A stretch of 64,000 bases of DNA from Cyanobacteria bacterium FACHB-DQ100 (GTDB taxonomy: Bacteria > Cyanobacteriota > Cyanobacteriia > Leptolyngbyales > Leptolyngbyaceae): NCBI GenBank assembly GCA_014695195.1, contig JACJNW010000028.1, forward strand, positions 496,001 through 560,000, read 5' to 3'. The notes beneath the pieces are model-generated. The model was not told the origin of the DNA. It saw only the letters and a list, made by a program, of their open reading frames with translations, and did not search any database. Positions 1 through 8,533 of this stretch are shown here, piece after piece. A program made the translations under genes and the position numbers. Positions within the stretch are counted from its first letter, which is position 1. Every line of letters starts with the position of its first letter.

Positions 1-136
1 ATTTCTCAAATTATAGAAGGCGCAGCGAGATTGGAAATCCTTAGATTTGCCAAAATCAACAAATGCAACTTAATTTTGTCTAGAAAAATCAGTAGAATTA
101 CCTGATTATACCTTGATTAAAAATAGATAAGAGCGC

Positions 137-1324
137 TTAACTCTCTCGTTTTTTCGCAAGAGCAATTAACCGCGCGATCGCACTATCCAAATCATCGATC
201 AGAATGGCTGGAGTGACCGAGAGTTGCTCTTTTGCTTCGGTTAGGTTCGTGCCCAATAGCCGCACAACCAACTTTGGTGATGGAGCGCCCCGACTGATTC
301 TAAGATCTTCTTTGTTGCTAATGGCTCTTGTCGGTGCAGGCGGACGCAGAAAGCGAACGATCGCGGTTGCAACTTGGTCGCTCTTGACCGTTCCGCTCAC
401 CATGTTGATTAATATCGCTTTAACTTGCTTATTTCTTGATAGCAACGATAAACCTTGCTCTAGTCGATCGCACAGCGTTTCGGGTTGCCAGTTGTGGTGC
501 GTGTCACTGCCGATATTGACATAGTGCAGTAATTTTCCGCCTGCTTGAGCGATCATATCCATCGTTGTCATCGTTAAAGCGGCTCCGTTGCACAAAATCG
601 CAATCTGTCCCTCTGGATCGATCGTCGTTAGCGACTCTGGTAAGCGATCGATGCCAAACTTGCGAGGACGGGGATCGAGAGCAGCTAACGCAGGATGACG
701 ACCCAAAGCGGCATCATTGACGGTGATTTTCCCGTCGAGTGCCATTAGCTCACCTGTCGCACTTACGCCGAGTGGATTAATTTCAACTAAATCTAAGTCT
801 TTGTCGATGAACAGGCGATACAGTCGCTCAACAATCTCACTGAAAGCGTTAATGAGGTTCCCTTGTAGTCCCATTTTCAGCGCTAAGCGTCGCGCATAAA
901 ACGAGGAGAATTCTTGATCAATGATAACGTGCTGCATTTCGTCGATCGCCGTTTGCACATCGATTCCCCCTTTTGTCGATCCCAGAATCACAGGTCGTCG
1001 AATTGATTGATTGAGAACAACGGCGAGATAAAGCTCCTGCTGCGCCTCATACTTTGCTTCTGCCAACAAGACTTTAGGATATTCCCCCATAATTGGCAGA
1101 TTAAAAATTGAATGCGCCGCTGCGATCGCGTCGATCGTATTCGACACAAACCGCACACCCCCAACCCGTCCACGCTCACCTACATAGACTTGAGATTTGA
1201 GCGCGATCGGATACGGGATTTTCAGCGCTTTGAGATCGGTCGGACGCTCGATACATTGCGAAGGCAGCACCGGAATGCCGACTTCGCGGAACAAATCTTT
1301 GGCTTGATATTCGAGGAGATCCAT
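137..1324 (-). CDS. sucC: Succinyl-CoA synthetase beta subunit-like (ATP-grasp)
   Basis: 395-residue protein starting MDLLEYQAKDLF, the classic N-terminus of the ADP/GDP-forming succinate-CoA ligase beta subunit, which makes ATP from succinyl-CoA together with an alpha subunit (SucD). An ATP-grasp region follows (IALKSQVYVGERGRVGG), then DLDLVEINPLG and the CoA-ligase domain with CNGAALTMTTMD in the second half. The length fits the family. The open frame continues 72 codons upstream, but that stretch overlaps the SDR gene and does not resemble the family; the ATG at 1324 is chosen. It shares one base with the stop of the upstream SDR gene (TAATG), so translation is probably coupled. No sucD is visible; it may lie left of the window. 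The last residues are somewhat divergent, so a related acyl-CoA ligase remains possible. Confidence 0.85.
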   Translation of the reverse strand: MDLLEYQAKDLFREVGIPVLPSQCIERPTDLKALKIPYPIALKSQVYVGERGRVGGVRFVSNTIDAIAAAHSIFNLPIMGEYPKVLLAEAKYEAQQELYLAVVLNQSIRRPVILGSTKGGIDVQTAIDEMQHVIIDQEFSSFYARRLALKMGLQGNLINAFSEIVERLYRLFIDKDLDLVEINPLGVSATGELMALDGKITVNDAALGRHPALAALDPRPRKFGIDRLPESLTTIDPEGQIAILCNGAALTMTTMDMIAQAGGKLLHYVNIGSDTHHNWQPETLCDRLEQGLSLLSRNKQVKAILINMVSGTVKSDQVATAIVRFLRPPAPTRAISNKEDLRISRGAPSPKLVVRLLGTNLTEAKEQLSVTPAILIDDLDSAIARLIALAKKRES

Positions 1325-2232
1325 TACAGGGAGGGCTGACGGTGACGAGTTTTCCATTCCTTGGCAACGCGATCGATGCCGTAGAATCTTTGCCAAAAGC
1401 GATCGACGATCCATGTGGGAAGTGCCTTTGTCATCATAAATACAGTCAAGCCGCCTGCGGTCGCTGCAATGTAACGAGAGCGGGGATGCTTCGCCACGAT
1501 CGCCTTGATGATCACAGTCGCGACACGCTCCGAAGTCCAAGCCTGACGTTTTGTAATTTTATCCAAGTTTTTCAGTTGCTCAAACGCGGCTCGATAGGGT
1601 GTATTCTTCCCATCGGGCATCGTGTTATGAACTTCACGATCGACCACATCAAAAAATTCTGTACTGACAGGCCCCGGTTCAATCACGCTGACTCGAATAT
1701 TAAACGGCTCTAATTCCCGCCGCAGACTATCGCTGAGCGATTCCAGCGCAAACTTAGAAGCGCTGTACAATCCACCAAACGGAAACGCAATCCGACCTCC
1801 GAGCGAACTGACATTAATAATTTTGCCGCCGCCGTGATCGCGCATCACCGGAATTAAGGCTTGAATCAATCCGATCGCCCCAATCACATTCACCTGAAAT
1901 TGTCGCTGAACGGATTCGATCGGAATCAACTCAACAGGCCCCATCTGTCCGTAACCCGCATTATTCACCAGTACATCTACGCGCCCAAACTTGTCGATCG
2001 CCGTCTGCGCCAACGCCTTGACCTGATCCGGTTGTCCCATATCCGTTGCGACAACGAGAACTTCAACTCCAGACTGACGAATCCGATCGGCGATTTTTTC
2101 TAATTTATCGATGCTCCGAGCCGCCAGAATCAATCGGACGTTGGGCAAGCGATCGGCTAACGTTTGCGCGAGTGCGGCTCCGATTCCCGCCGATGCACCC
2201 GTAATTAAAACGACTTGAGACGACGCAGACAT
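1324..2232 (-). CDS. SDR-family NAD(P)-dependent oxidoreductase
   Basis: About 302 residues. Classical short-chain dehydrogenase layout: dinucleotide-binding TGASAGIG at about residues 11-18, NNAGYG near 90, a catalytic Ser in the NVSSLGG segment and YSASK near 155-160. The C-terminal part (about 245-300) is extended and contains a hydrophobic stretch near VFMMTKALP, as in membrane-associated DltE/YqjQ-like SDRs. A TTG two codons upstream is possible; the ATG at 2232 is preferred. Its stop overlaps the sucC-like start by one base, so the two form an operon. The substrate cannot be predicted. Confidence 0.85.
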   Translation of the reverse strand: MSASSQVVLITGASAGIGAALAQTLADRLPNVRLILAARSIDKLEKIADRIRQSGVEVLVVATDMGQPDQVKALAQTAIDKFGRVDVLVNNAGYGQMGPVELIPIESVQRQFQVNVIGAIGLIQALIPVMRDHGGGKIINVSSLGGRIAFPFGGLYSASKFALESLSDSLRRELEPFNIRVSVIEPGPVSTEFFDVVDREVHNTMPDGKNTPYRAAFEQLKNLDKITKRQAWTSERVATVIIKAIVAKHPRSRYIAATAGGLTVFMMTKALPTWIVDRFWQRFYGIDRVAKEWKTRHRQPSL

Positions 2233-2521
2233 AAGCAAAAGGAGTGATTTCTTCTCATCGATCCTATGCTATCTGAATCAATCCGAGCAGCAGAGTTATT
2301 AGAACTTCTCAATCGGCGTAGTGGTATCGGCAAGAAATTACGGTTAAAGGCTCGTCATCTACTGCATAAACACTGCATAAACTAAGCGATGGGTCTCATC
2401 AATACGCCGCGACCAAAATCCTGCCAAAACTATTTCTTGTACAAGATTACTCATTTCAATTTGAGTCAGCAATGGTTAACTGAACCTTTCTAAACCCGTT
2501 GCAGTCTAAACAGTATCTTGA

Positions 2522-3154
2522 ATGGATGGCACTCGGTCAGTGACTACGGCAGAAATTTCTTGGATAGGTTCTATATTCCCGGTGCAAGCAGATGATTCTC
2601 CCTCAAATTTTGCCGATCAGGGCGATCGCGAACTGATCAAAGACAGCATTGCGGGAAATACTCAAAGCTTTCGCCGCCTCTACAGACGCTATCAAAATCG
2701 CGTCCGGGCATTGCTCTACCAACTGTGCGACCCTCACGCGATCGATGATTTGGTTCAAGAAGTATTCTTGCGGGTTTGGAAAGGCTTACCCAAGTTTCGC
2801 CAAAATTCCCAGTTCTCCACTTGGCTGTATCGAATTGTCTGGAATGTGGCATCCGATTACCGCCAAGCGGCAGCAAAAAGCCGATCGCGCCTCGAAGTCC
2901 TGACCCAACACGCCCCCACCCAGCAAGATGCCCCCGATCTGATGCAGATGCACTACGAAGATATTGTCATGCGCGGCTTGAAGGAATTGAGCTTCGACCA
3001 TCGCACGATTTTAGTGCTGCATGACTTGGAAGGAATGCCGCAAAAAGAAGTCGCTGATATTTTAGAAATTCCGGTTGGTACAGTGAAATCAAGGTTATTT
3101 CATGCACGCGGGGCAATGCGCCAATTTCTCGATCGTCAAGGAGTTCAACTATGA
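2522..3154 (+). CDS. ECF-type RNA polymerase sigma factor (RpoE/SigG-like)
   Basis: 210 residues. Sigma region 2 lies at about 55-115 (DDLVQEVFLRVWKGL, then FSTWLYRIVWNVASDYR) and region 4 at about 150-205 (the helix-turn-helix EVADILEIPVGTVKSRLFHA). The approximately 35-residue N-terminal extension is poorly conserved, so a later start is possible. The stop overlaps the start of the next gene by four bases (ATGA), typical of a sigma factor and its cognate anti-sigma factor. Context (anti-sigma factor and Spy-like protein downstream) suggests an envelope stress regulon. ECF factors normally autoregulate such operons; no clear -35/-10 pair was recognised upstream. Confidence 0.92.
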   Translation: MDGTRSVTTAEISWIGSIFPVQADDSPSNFADQGDRELIKDSIAGNTQSFRRLYRRYQNRVRALLYQLCDPHAIDDLVQEVFLRVWKGLPKFRQNSQFSTWLYRIVWNVASDYRQAAAKSRSRLEVLTQHAPTQQDAPDLMQMHYEDIVMRGLKELSFDHRTILVLHDLEGMPQKEVADILEIPVGTVKSRLFHARGAMRQFLDRQGVQL

Positions 3155-3471
3155 AGCCATTTTCCCAAGATGACGAGGATCTCGCTCAGTTTCTTCGGCA
3201 GCATCGATCTTCACCGCCTGCCGCAGCACCGGATTTAGAAGATCGAATTATTCAATCTTTGCCAAAGCGCCGCGTTTCTCGTCCGCTTATCTTATTTACT
3301 GCGGGAATTGCAGCAAGTTTTATTGGTGTGATGATTGCTCAACCTGTTCGATCGCCGTCACCCGATGCTGCAACCCTCGAAGCCTTTATGGAAAGTAGCT
3401 GGTCAACGGTTTTAGACGGAACTAGCGATACCAATTCTGATTACCTTGCGCTGGTCGATTCTACTAATTAG
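3151..3471 (+). CDS. Probable membrane-bound anti-sigma factor
   Basis: 106 residues: an acidic, soluble N-terminal segment (QDDEDLAQFLRQHRSSPP, then DLEDRIIQSLPKRR), one transmembrane helix at about 47-65 (LILFTAGIAASFIGVMIAQP) and a short extracytoplasmic tail. This matches a minimal single-pass anti-sigma factor. It overlaps the ECF sigma gene by four bases and lies 12 bases before the Spy-like gene. No zinc-binding HxxxCxxC anti-sigma motif is present, so the assignment rests on topology and position. Expected role: hold the sigma factor at the membrane until an envelope signal releases it. Confidence 0.7.
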   Translation: MKPFSQDDEDLAQFLRQHRSSPPAAAPDLEDRIIQSLPKRRVSRPLILFTAGIAASFIGVMIAQPVRSPSPDAATLEAFMESSWSTVLDGTSDTNSDYLALVDSTN

Positions 3472-3483
3472 GAGTTCAGTACT

Positions 3484-3987
3484 ATGTTGCGTCGTGTTGC
3501 CCTGATTGCAACTTCATCAGTTTTAGTATTAGTTGGAAGTGCAGCAGTATTACGGGCGGTAGATTTCCGACAAGATCGTTTCACCGAAACGATCGCCCAA
3601 GTTCCCGATCGTTCAATGCGCGATCGTCCCGGTAGAGGCGACGGAGGATTGATGCGTGAACTGAATCTTTCAGCCGATCAAATGACCAAGATTCAGCAGA
3701 TCCGATCGCGCTATCGGGATGAGTTAAGTAACGATCGAAACGCTGCTCGCCAAGCACAGCAAGAACTTCGCGCTCTGATGGCGGGAACTGCAACCGATGC
3801 TCAGATCCAAGAAAAATATCGTCAAGTCAAAGATCTGAGAGCCAAGGTCGCAGATGCTCAGTTCAACAGTATGTTAGAGATCCGAAATGTGCTGAGTATA
3901 GAGCAGCGGCAGAAATTTGCGGAGCGCATGGACAAACGTAGAGGAGAACTGCGAGACCGATTACCGGGACGATCTCCAGGAATTTAG
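3484..3987 (+). CDS. Spy/CpxP-like periplasmic protein (LTxxQ family)
   Basis: 167 residues with a signal peptide (about 1-25: RRVALIATSSVLVLVGSAAV). The mature part is almost entirely helical and charged, with LNLSADQMTKIQQIRSRY near 60-77 and LSIEQRQKFAERM near 137-149. These are the two LTxxQ-type motifs of Spy/CpxP periplasmic chaperones and metal-responsive regulators. It is the third gene of the sigma / anti-sigma operon, so it may be a stress-induced chaperone or a feedback sensor. The C-terminus is Arg/Gly/Pro rich. Confidence 0.8.
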   Translation: MLRRVALIATSSVLVLVGSAAVLRAVDFRQDRFTETIAQVPDRSMRDRPGRGDGGLMRELNLSADQMTKIQQIRSRYRDELSNDRNAARQAQQELRALMAGTATDAQIQEKYRQVKDLRAKVADAQFNSMLEIRNVLSIEQRQKFAERMDKRRGELRDRLPGRSPGI

Positions 3988-4004
3988 CGGGGAAGACTCC
4001 CCGC
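3987..4004. terminator. Hairpin between convergent genes
   Basis: A perfect 6-bp stem GCGGGG/CCCCGC with a 6-nt loop begins at the last base of the Spy-like stop codon and lies before the 3' end of ssb. There is no U-tract on either strand, so it may be a weak terminator or an mRNA end-protecting hairpin. Confidence 0.45.
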
Positions 4005-4013
4005 CCAGAGATT

Positions 4014-4376
4014 CTAGAAATCTTCTTCGTAAGCGGAAGTATCTCCACCTTCGTTGTCGCGCTTTGAGCCGAGAAGCTGCAAACGATCGACCAAAACCAC
4101 AGGACTCGATCGGGCGGCTCCCGTGTTTTTGTCTGTCCAGGTATCCAGCTTCAGCGATCCCTTAACTCCAATCAAGCTGCCTTTGCGAACATAATTTGCT
4201 GCCACATCCGCTTGCTTGCCCCAAAGCTCCAAATTAAACCAATCGGGCTGGTCACTATTTTTTGTTTGTCGATTCACCGCCAGCGTCAAGCGACATTTAA
4301 CGCTGCCCGACTCAAAATATTTGACATCAGGTTCCCCACCAACCCGTCCAACCAGCGTCACGACATTTAAGCTCAT
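4014..4376 (-). CDS. ssb: Single-stranded DNA-binding protein
   Basis: 120 residues with the OB-fold SSB pattern: MSLNVVTLVGRVGGEPDVKY at the N-terminus, WFNLELWGKQADVAANYVRKG near 46-66, GSLKLDTWTDKNTG near 73-86, and an acidic tail ending YEEDF that resembles the C-terminal tip used to recruit partner proteins. It is shorter than E. coli SSB, as usual for cyanobacteria, which often have a short chromosomal SSB. It is divergent from mreB and convergent with the Spy-like gene. Confidence 0.93.
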   Translation of the reverse strand: MSLNVVTLVGRVGGEPDVKYFESGSVKCRLTLAVNRQTKNSDQPDWFNLELWGKQADVAANYVRKGSLIGVKGSLKLDTWTDKNTGAARSSPVVLVDRLQLLGSKRDNEGGDTSAYEEDF

Positions 4377-4514
4377 AGTTCATCTGTACCCTATTTAGCG
4401 ATCGCCTCTATGTTAATCGATTTTGCTGCCTAAACGAAGACTCGATCCTTTTGGTGAATTTCATCTCACGGCTAGGTAATTCTTCGGAAATGCCCCTAGA
4501 CTCAGGGTGGAAAC

Positions 4515-4520
4515 TATAAT
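4515..4520 (+). promoter_or_regulatory. Candidate -10 box upstream of mreB
   Basis: A perfect TATAAT lies 81 bases before the mreB GTG. No good -35 hexamer is found at the expected distance, so this is only a candidate. Confidence 0.4.
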
Positions 4521-4600
4521 AAGATCCACTATCGACTGACATCATTGCGTAGCATTGCAATCTTCAGCATACTCATTACACTTTAAGAGGCAGGAATCTA

Positions 4601-5638
4601 GTGGGTCTTTTCAGTCGCTTCTCCCTCTCGCGGGACATGGGTATCGATCTCGGTACCGCTAACACCCTAGTCTACGTATCTGGCAAAGGCATTGTTTTAT
4701 CTGAACCGTCCGTTGTCGCGATCGATCAAACCGACAAAGTTCCACTAGCCGTAGGTGAAGATGCCAAACGAATGCTGGGTCGCACACCCGGAAACGTAGT
4801 CGCCCTGCGTCCCCTGCGTGACGGTGTAATTGCCGATTTTGATACGGCTGAGTTGATGCTGAAACACTTCATTCAGCGCGTCCACGAAGGCAAAGCGCTC
4901 GTTTCCCCTCGCATCGTGATCGGCATTCCTAGTGGAGTCACTGGAGTCGAGCGTCGTGCGGTGATGGAAGCAGCTTCACAAGCCGGAGCGCGTGAAGTGT
5001 ATTTGATCGATGAACCTGTTGCTGCCGCGATCGGTGCCGGTTTACCCGTAGCAGAACCGACCGGAAACATGATCATCGATATCGGTGGAGGCACAACTGA
5101 AGTCGCGGTTCTGAGTTTGCAAGGAACAGTTTTGAGCGAGTCGGTACGAGTCGCAGGGGATGAATTGAGCGATGCGATCGTTCAGTACATGAAAAAGGTT
5201 CACAACCTGGTGATTGGAGAACGCACGGCTGAAGAAATCAAAATCCAAATCGGTTCTGCTTATCCGAGTGCCGCCGACGAAGAAGTCATGGAAGTACGAG
5301 GCTTGCACTTGCTGTCTGGACTGCCGCGAACCGTGACGATTAAAGGGCCTGAGATTCGCGAGAGCATGTCAGAGCCACTTTCTGTGATTGTCGATGCTGT
5401 CAAGCGCACTCTAGAGCGCACACCACCGGAACTTGCAGCAGACATTATCGATCGAGGAATTATGCTGGCAGGGGGTGGCGCATTGCTCAAAGGACTGGAT
5501 ACCCTGATCAGCCACGAAACCGGAATTGTGGTTCACGTTGCCGCCGATCCGCTCAGTTGTGTTGTGTTGGGGACAGGTCGCGTGTTAGAAAACTTTAAGC
5601 AATTAGAGCGCGTTTTCAGCACTCGTCCGCCCCGCTAG
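4601..5638 (+). CDS. mreB: Rod shape-determining protein MreB
   Basis: 345 residues, the normal length. An actin-fold ATPase that forms filaments under the membrane and guides elongation-phase wall synthesis. Phosphate-1 motif DLGTANT is at residues 16-22, phosphate-2 [14 protein letters not shown] near 160-173 and the adenosine motif [11 protein letters not shown] near 295. Start is GTG at 4601, preceded by AAGAGG about 10 bases upstream. First gene of mreB-mreC-mreD. Confidence 0.97.
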   Translation: MGLFSRFSLSRDMGIDLGTANTLVYVSGKGIVLSEPSVVAIDQTDKVPLAVGEDAKRMLGRTPGNVVALRPLRDGVIADFDTAELMLKHFIQRVHEGKALVSPRIVIGIPSGVTGVERRAVMEAASQAGAREVYLIDEPVAAAIGAGLPVAEPTGNMIIDIGGGTTEVAVLSLQGTVLSESVRVAGDELSDAIVQYMKKVHNLVIGERTAEEIKIQIGSAYPSAADEEVMEVRGLHLLSGLPRTVTIKGPEIRESMSEPLSVIVDAVKRTLERTPPELAADIIDRGIMLAGGGALLKGLDTLISHETGIVVHVAADPLSCVVLGTGRVLENFKQLERVFSTRPPR

Positions 5639-5735
5639 ATTGTCCTGATCAGGCGCATCAAAGCGTGGAAATTATGTAAGGTCTTGCATTGGTAAGACTC
5701 AGTTTGCTATGCAGTCTATCTCTTGAGAATGCTGA

Positions 5736-6599
5736 ATGTACGAATTGCGCCGCTGGTGGGATCGCTTTGGAGTCCCATTTACTCTTGCTACCCTGGGACT
5801 AGGAACGGCACTCTTAGTTCGGCAGACTCAAGCTGGTTTTGTGATGGAAACCTATCAATGGCTTACCCGTCCATTTCAGTCCAAGCCTGTTTTACCCGAA
5901 CAATTAGTCACCGCTCAGAATAACGAACTGCGCCAGCGGCTGATTGAGCTAGAGAGCAAAAATCAGAAATTAGAAGAATTACTGGGACTGGCTCGATCGA
6001 AGCAAGTGAAAGGGATTCCGGCACCTGTGATCGGGCGCAGCGCAGGCCACTGGTGGCAACAAGTGACGCTTGGACGTGGCACAAATGATGGGGTCAAAAA
6101 AGGGGCTGTTGTTCTGAGCCCAGGAGGACTCGTCGGGCGAGTGACGCAGACGACCGCGAGTACAAGCCGCGTTCTCCTGCTGAGCGATCCATCCAGTCAT
6201 GTGGGTGTGGTAATTAGCCGTAGTCGGTTTATGGGATACCTGCGCGGTAAAACGGGAAATCGGGCAGTGGTGGAATTTTTTGAAAAAGTCCCCGATGTTC
6301 GCAAAGATGATGTGGTCACTACTTCTTCGTTTAGCCAGTTGTTTCCAGCAGGAATTCCAGTTGGACGAGTGGAATCGGTTGATCTCACCAAAAGCCCTGC
6401 TCCTGAAGCGACGATCGAGCTAACCGCTTCAATCAACTATTTAGAGTGGGCAATCATTTATCCACATACACCCGCCCTTGCAGATCCTCAGCCTGCTGCT
6501 CCACAACCCGCAGCATCGCCCTTGCCAGAGGCAACGATTGCACCTGATGGATCTTCCGCTTCGCCTGCTCCAACCGCCTTACCCAGCCCTACGCCATGA
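5736..6599 (+). CDS. mreC: Rod shape-determining protein MreC
   Basis: 287 residues. One N-terminal transmembrane helix (about 12-30: GVPFTLATLGLGTALLV), then a coiled coil at about 55-90 (NNELRQRLIELESKNQKLEELLGLA), then the MreC beta domain (VIGRSAGHWWQQVTLGRGTNDGV, then GGLVGRVTQTTASTSRVLLL). The C-terminus from about 245 is Pro/Ala-rich and probably disordered. It bridges MreB/MreD and the wall synthases in the periplasm. Stop overlaps mreD by four bases (ATGA). Confidence 0.96.
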   Translation: MYELRRWWDRFGVPFTLATLGLGTALLVRQTQAGFVMETYQWLTRPFQSKPVLPEQLVTAQNNELRQRLIELESKNQKLEELLGLARSKQVKGIPAPVIGRSAGHWWQQVTLGRGTNDGVKKGAVVLSPGGLVGRVTQTTASTSRVLLLSDPSSHVGVVISRSRFMGYLRGKTGNRAVVEFFEKVPDVRKDDVVTTSSFSQLFPAGIPVGRVESVDLTKSPAPEATIELTASINYLEWAIIYPHTPALADPQPAAPQPAASPLPEATIAPDGSSASPAPTALPSPTP

Positions 6600-7162
6600 C
6601 TCTTCGTGCGATCGCAAAATTCACGGATACCTATCCGATCGCTCGCCCACTCCTCAACGGCGCGATCACGGTGGGATCGGTCTGGTTATGTCTGCTGTTG
6701 CTCCCGCTACGATTGCCTGGAATGGAATTAGCGGGAATTAGCCCGAACTGGCTTTTAATTTGGGTTGTGGCATGGAGTGTTAAGCGCGTCGTCTGGCAAG
6801 GGGCGATGGCAGGATTAATTTTAGGGTTACTACAAGATGGAATGTCTTCATCCCATCCTACTCATGCGCTTGGATTGATTGTGGTGGGGGCGCTGACCGC
6901 AAAGCTGCAAAAGCAGCGCTATGTCCAAGAAGATTTTATTTCAGTGGCGCTGATTGTTTTCTTGATGGCAGTGGTTTCGGAGACGATCACGGCGCTACAA
7001 TTTAGCGTTTCCGGGGGTCGATCTCTCTCCGACATCTGGACGTATCACCAATTTATTGCGCTGAGTTCTGCCATTCTCAGCAGCTTGTGGGCACCTGTGG
7101 TTTACTTCCCGCTGAATCGCTGGTGGGAGACAATGAGCATTGCAGAACAGAAACAGAATTAA
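6596..7162 (+). CDS. mreD: Rod shape-determining protein MreD
   Basis: 188-residue hydrophobic protein with about five membrane segments (for example VWLCLLLLPLRLPGMELAGI and LIVFLMAVVSETITALQF). The cyanobacterial MreD-type segment ISPNWLLIWVVAWSVKR is clear. It starts inside the mreC stop (ATGA), so translation is coupled. Confidence 0.92.
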   Translation: MTLRAIAKFTDTYPIARPLLNGAITVGSVWLCLLLLPLRLPGMELAGISPNWLLIWVVAWSVKRVVWQGAMAGLILGLLQDGMSSSHPTHALGLIVVGALTAKLQKQRYVQEDFISVALIVFLMAVVSETITALQFSVSGGRSLSDIWTYHQFIALSSAILSSLWAPVVYFPLNRWWETMSIAEQKQN

Positions 7163-7458
7163 TGCGATCGTCTTCCACTGTCGCCACTGCCATAGCCAGC
7201 ACTCGCACAAATCCCAAGCCTGCAATTCGATTCGGATCAACTGCATCCACAGTTTGTAATTTCATTGCCAACACTCCCGTATTCACTGCAATACTCAGAC
7301 TTTAGGGGGTGTAGCCTCGGCAGTGAGATCAAATTCTCGCGCGGACTAATCGAAATCCTGCTCAAATCTGTAGACGAACTCATATAAGCTTGATAAGAAA
7401 AAACTGTAGTGAAAGGCACATTTTCTCCGTTTCGAGCATAATTGTTACGGTATCCTGA
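7163..7458. other. Intergenic region without a clear gene
   Basis: About 300 bases between mreD and the HPP gene. A minus-strand frame from about 7265 down to 7077 reads KLQTVDAVDPNRIAGLGFVR and onward, but it overlaps the mreD 3' end and has no recognised family, so it is not called. No RNA gene was recognised. Confidence 0.4.
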
Positions 7459-7486
7459 CAATAGTTCAACTTTAGTTCAACTATTG
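7459..7486 (+). promoter_or_regulatory. Operator-like palindrome before HPP gene
   Basis: Two copies of AGTTCAACT, itself an imperfect palindrome, separated by TT, are enclosed in outer arms CAATAGTT/AACTATTG. The site ends 9 bases before the HPP start codon. The symmetry suggests a transcription factor site; no known cyanobacterial consensus (such as NtcA GTA-N8-TAC) fits. Confidence 0.4.
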
Positions 7487-7495
7487 AGTGCTGTT

Positions 7496-8065
7496 ATGAG
7501 AAAGCTCTTTTCCGAAAGCCACGCTGAAACCTTGACTCGATCTCGATCGACGGTACGATCGCTGCGATATTTCTTACAGCACTTTGGAACTACCAACCAA
7601 CCTCAGTTCTCTTACAGCCAAATTCTGCTCTGTTGGCTCGGAAGTTTCCTCAGCATTGCAACGCTGGCTTATCTTTCAGTACACACCCACCATCCGCTGA
7701 TTGCGGCTCCCTTTGGTGCAACTGCCGTCATTCTCTCCACCCTCCCCGACAGTCCGCTTGCTCAACCCCGCAACGTGATTTTAGGAAACTGTATTGGCGC
7801 GATCGTCTGCATTCTCTCGGTTCACTACTTTGGGACGGCTCCTTGGGTGATGGCGCTATCGGTTGCTACAGCTATCAAGCTGATGCAATTAACCAAAACG
7901 ATCCATCCTCCGGGCGGCGCGGTTGCCTTAGTCGGCGTGATGAATAGTGCATCTTGGGACTTTCTCTTCACTCCCGTATTAGCCGGATCGCTGATCATGG
8001 TTGGTTGTACTGCGGCGTTCAGCCATTTCGCTACAGGAAAAGGGTATCCGAAGCGCTGGTTCTAG
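7496..8065 (+). CDS. HPP-family membrane protein, possible nitrite transporter
   Basis: 189 residues from ATG 7496 (the frame is open further upstream from a TTG, but the ATG fits the family better). There are four membrane segments with the family signature TKTIHPPGGA near residues 135-144, and the N-terminal HPLIAAPFGATAVILSTLP segment. HPP proteins of cyanobacteria and chloroplasts are known to carry nitrite across membranes; that function is transferred from the family. A palindromic operator-like site lies directly before the start. Confidence 0.85.
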   Translation: MRKLFSESHAETLTRSRSTVRSLRYFLQHFGTTNQPQFSYSQILLCWLGSFLSIATLAYLSVHTHHPLIAAPFGATAVILSTLPDSPLAQPRNVILGNCIGAIVCILSVHYFGTAPWVMALSVATAIKLMQLTKTIHPPGGAVALVGVMNSASWDFLFTPVLAGSLIMVGCTAAFSHFATGKGYPKRWF

Positions 8066-8172
8066 CGATCAAACAGAAGTATCCATTGAGGTTGACGAAT
8101 CATACCTATAGAAAATTTAGAACGTTATTAGGACTTCTGTTCGCTAGATCTTGAAAGAAGATTAAATAATAG

Positions 8173-8475
8173 ATGGTGATTATGACAAGCTTAGGAACGA
8201 AAACTTTGGGAGCGCTACTGATCAGTGCTTCACTGCTGACTGGGAGCGTTTTACTGACAAGCTGCGGACAACCTGAAGCTGAGAAAAAACCAGAATCGCA
8301 AGCGCCACAGGAAGCCGTGAACCAACCAGCCAATCAGCAGCAACAAAACCAGAATCAAGCCCAAGATGATGACGACAAGAATCAAGTCCAAGATGACGAC
8401 GACAAGAATCAATCGCCTGGTAAAGACGATGACGACGACAAGAATCAATCGTCTGATAAAGACGACAATGATTGA
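8173..8475 (+). CDS. Small Asp-rich lipoprotein
   Basis: 100 residues. A lipoprotein signal peptide ends at a lipobox-like LLTSC (Cys about 32). The mature chain is Gln/Asn/Ala rich, then has three imperfect copies of a DDDDKNQ unit (the third with five Asp) and a final DKDDND. The acidic array could bind divalent cations. Start could instead be ATG 8182. No family recognised. It is convergent with the MCE gene; an 8-bp inverted repeat at 8478-8518 lies between them. Confidence 0.7.
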   Translation: MVIMTSLGTKTLGALLISASLLTGSVLLTSCGQPEAEKKPESQAPQEAVNQPANQQQQNQNQAQDDDDKNQVQDDDDKNQSPGKDDDDDKNQSSDKDDND

Positions 8476-8533
8476 TCGTCTTGAACAAGTCCCCTAATTC
8501 ATCGTCAACTTTCAAGACAGTTTGATCAGCGTT

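Noticed and set aside
2266-2385. 39-codon plus-strand frame between the SDR and sigma genes (LSESIRAAELLELLNRRSGI...)
   Set aside because: No ribosome-binding site at a useful distance and no recognised family; length is compatible with chance.
7077-7265. Minus-strand frame starting near MKLQTVDAVDPNR
   Set aside because: It overlaps the mreD 3' end and has no family; a chance frame is as likely.
8380-8460. DDDDK as a functional protease site in the lipoprotein
   Set aside because: The match to the enteropeptidase site is coincidental in an acidic repeat; that enzyme is not bacterial.
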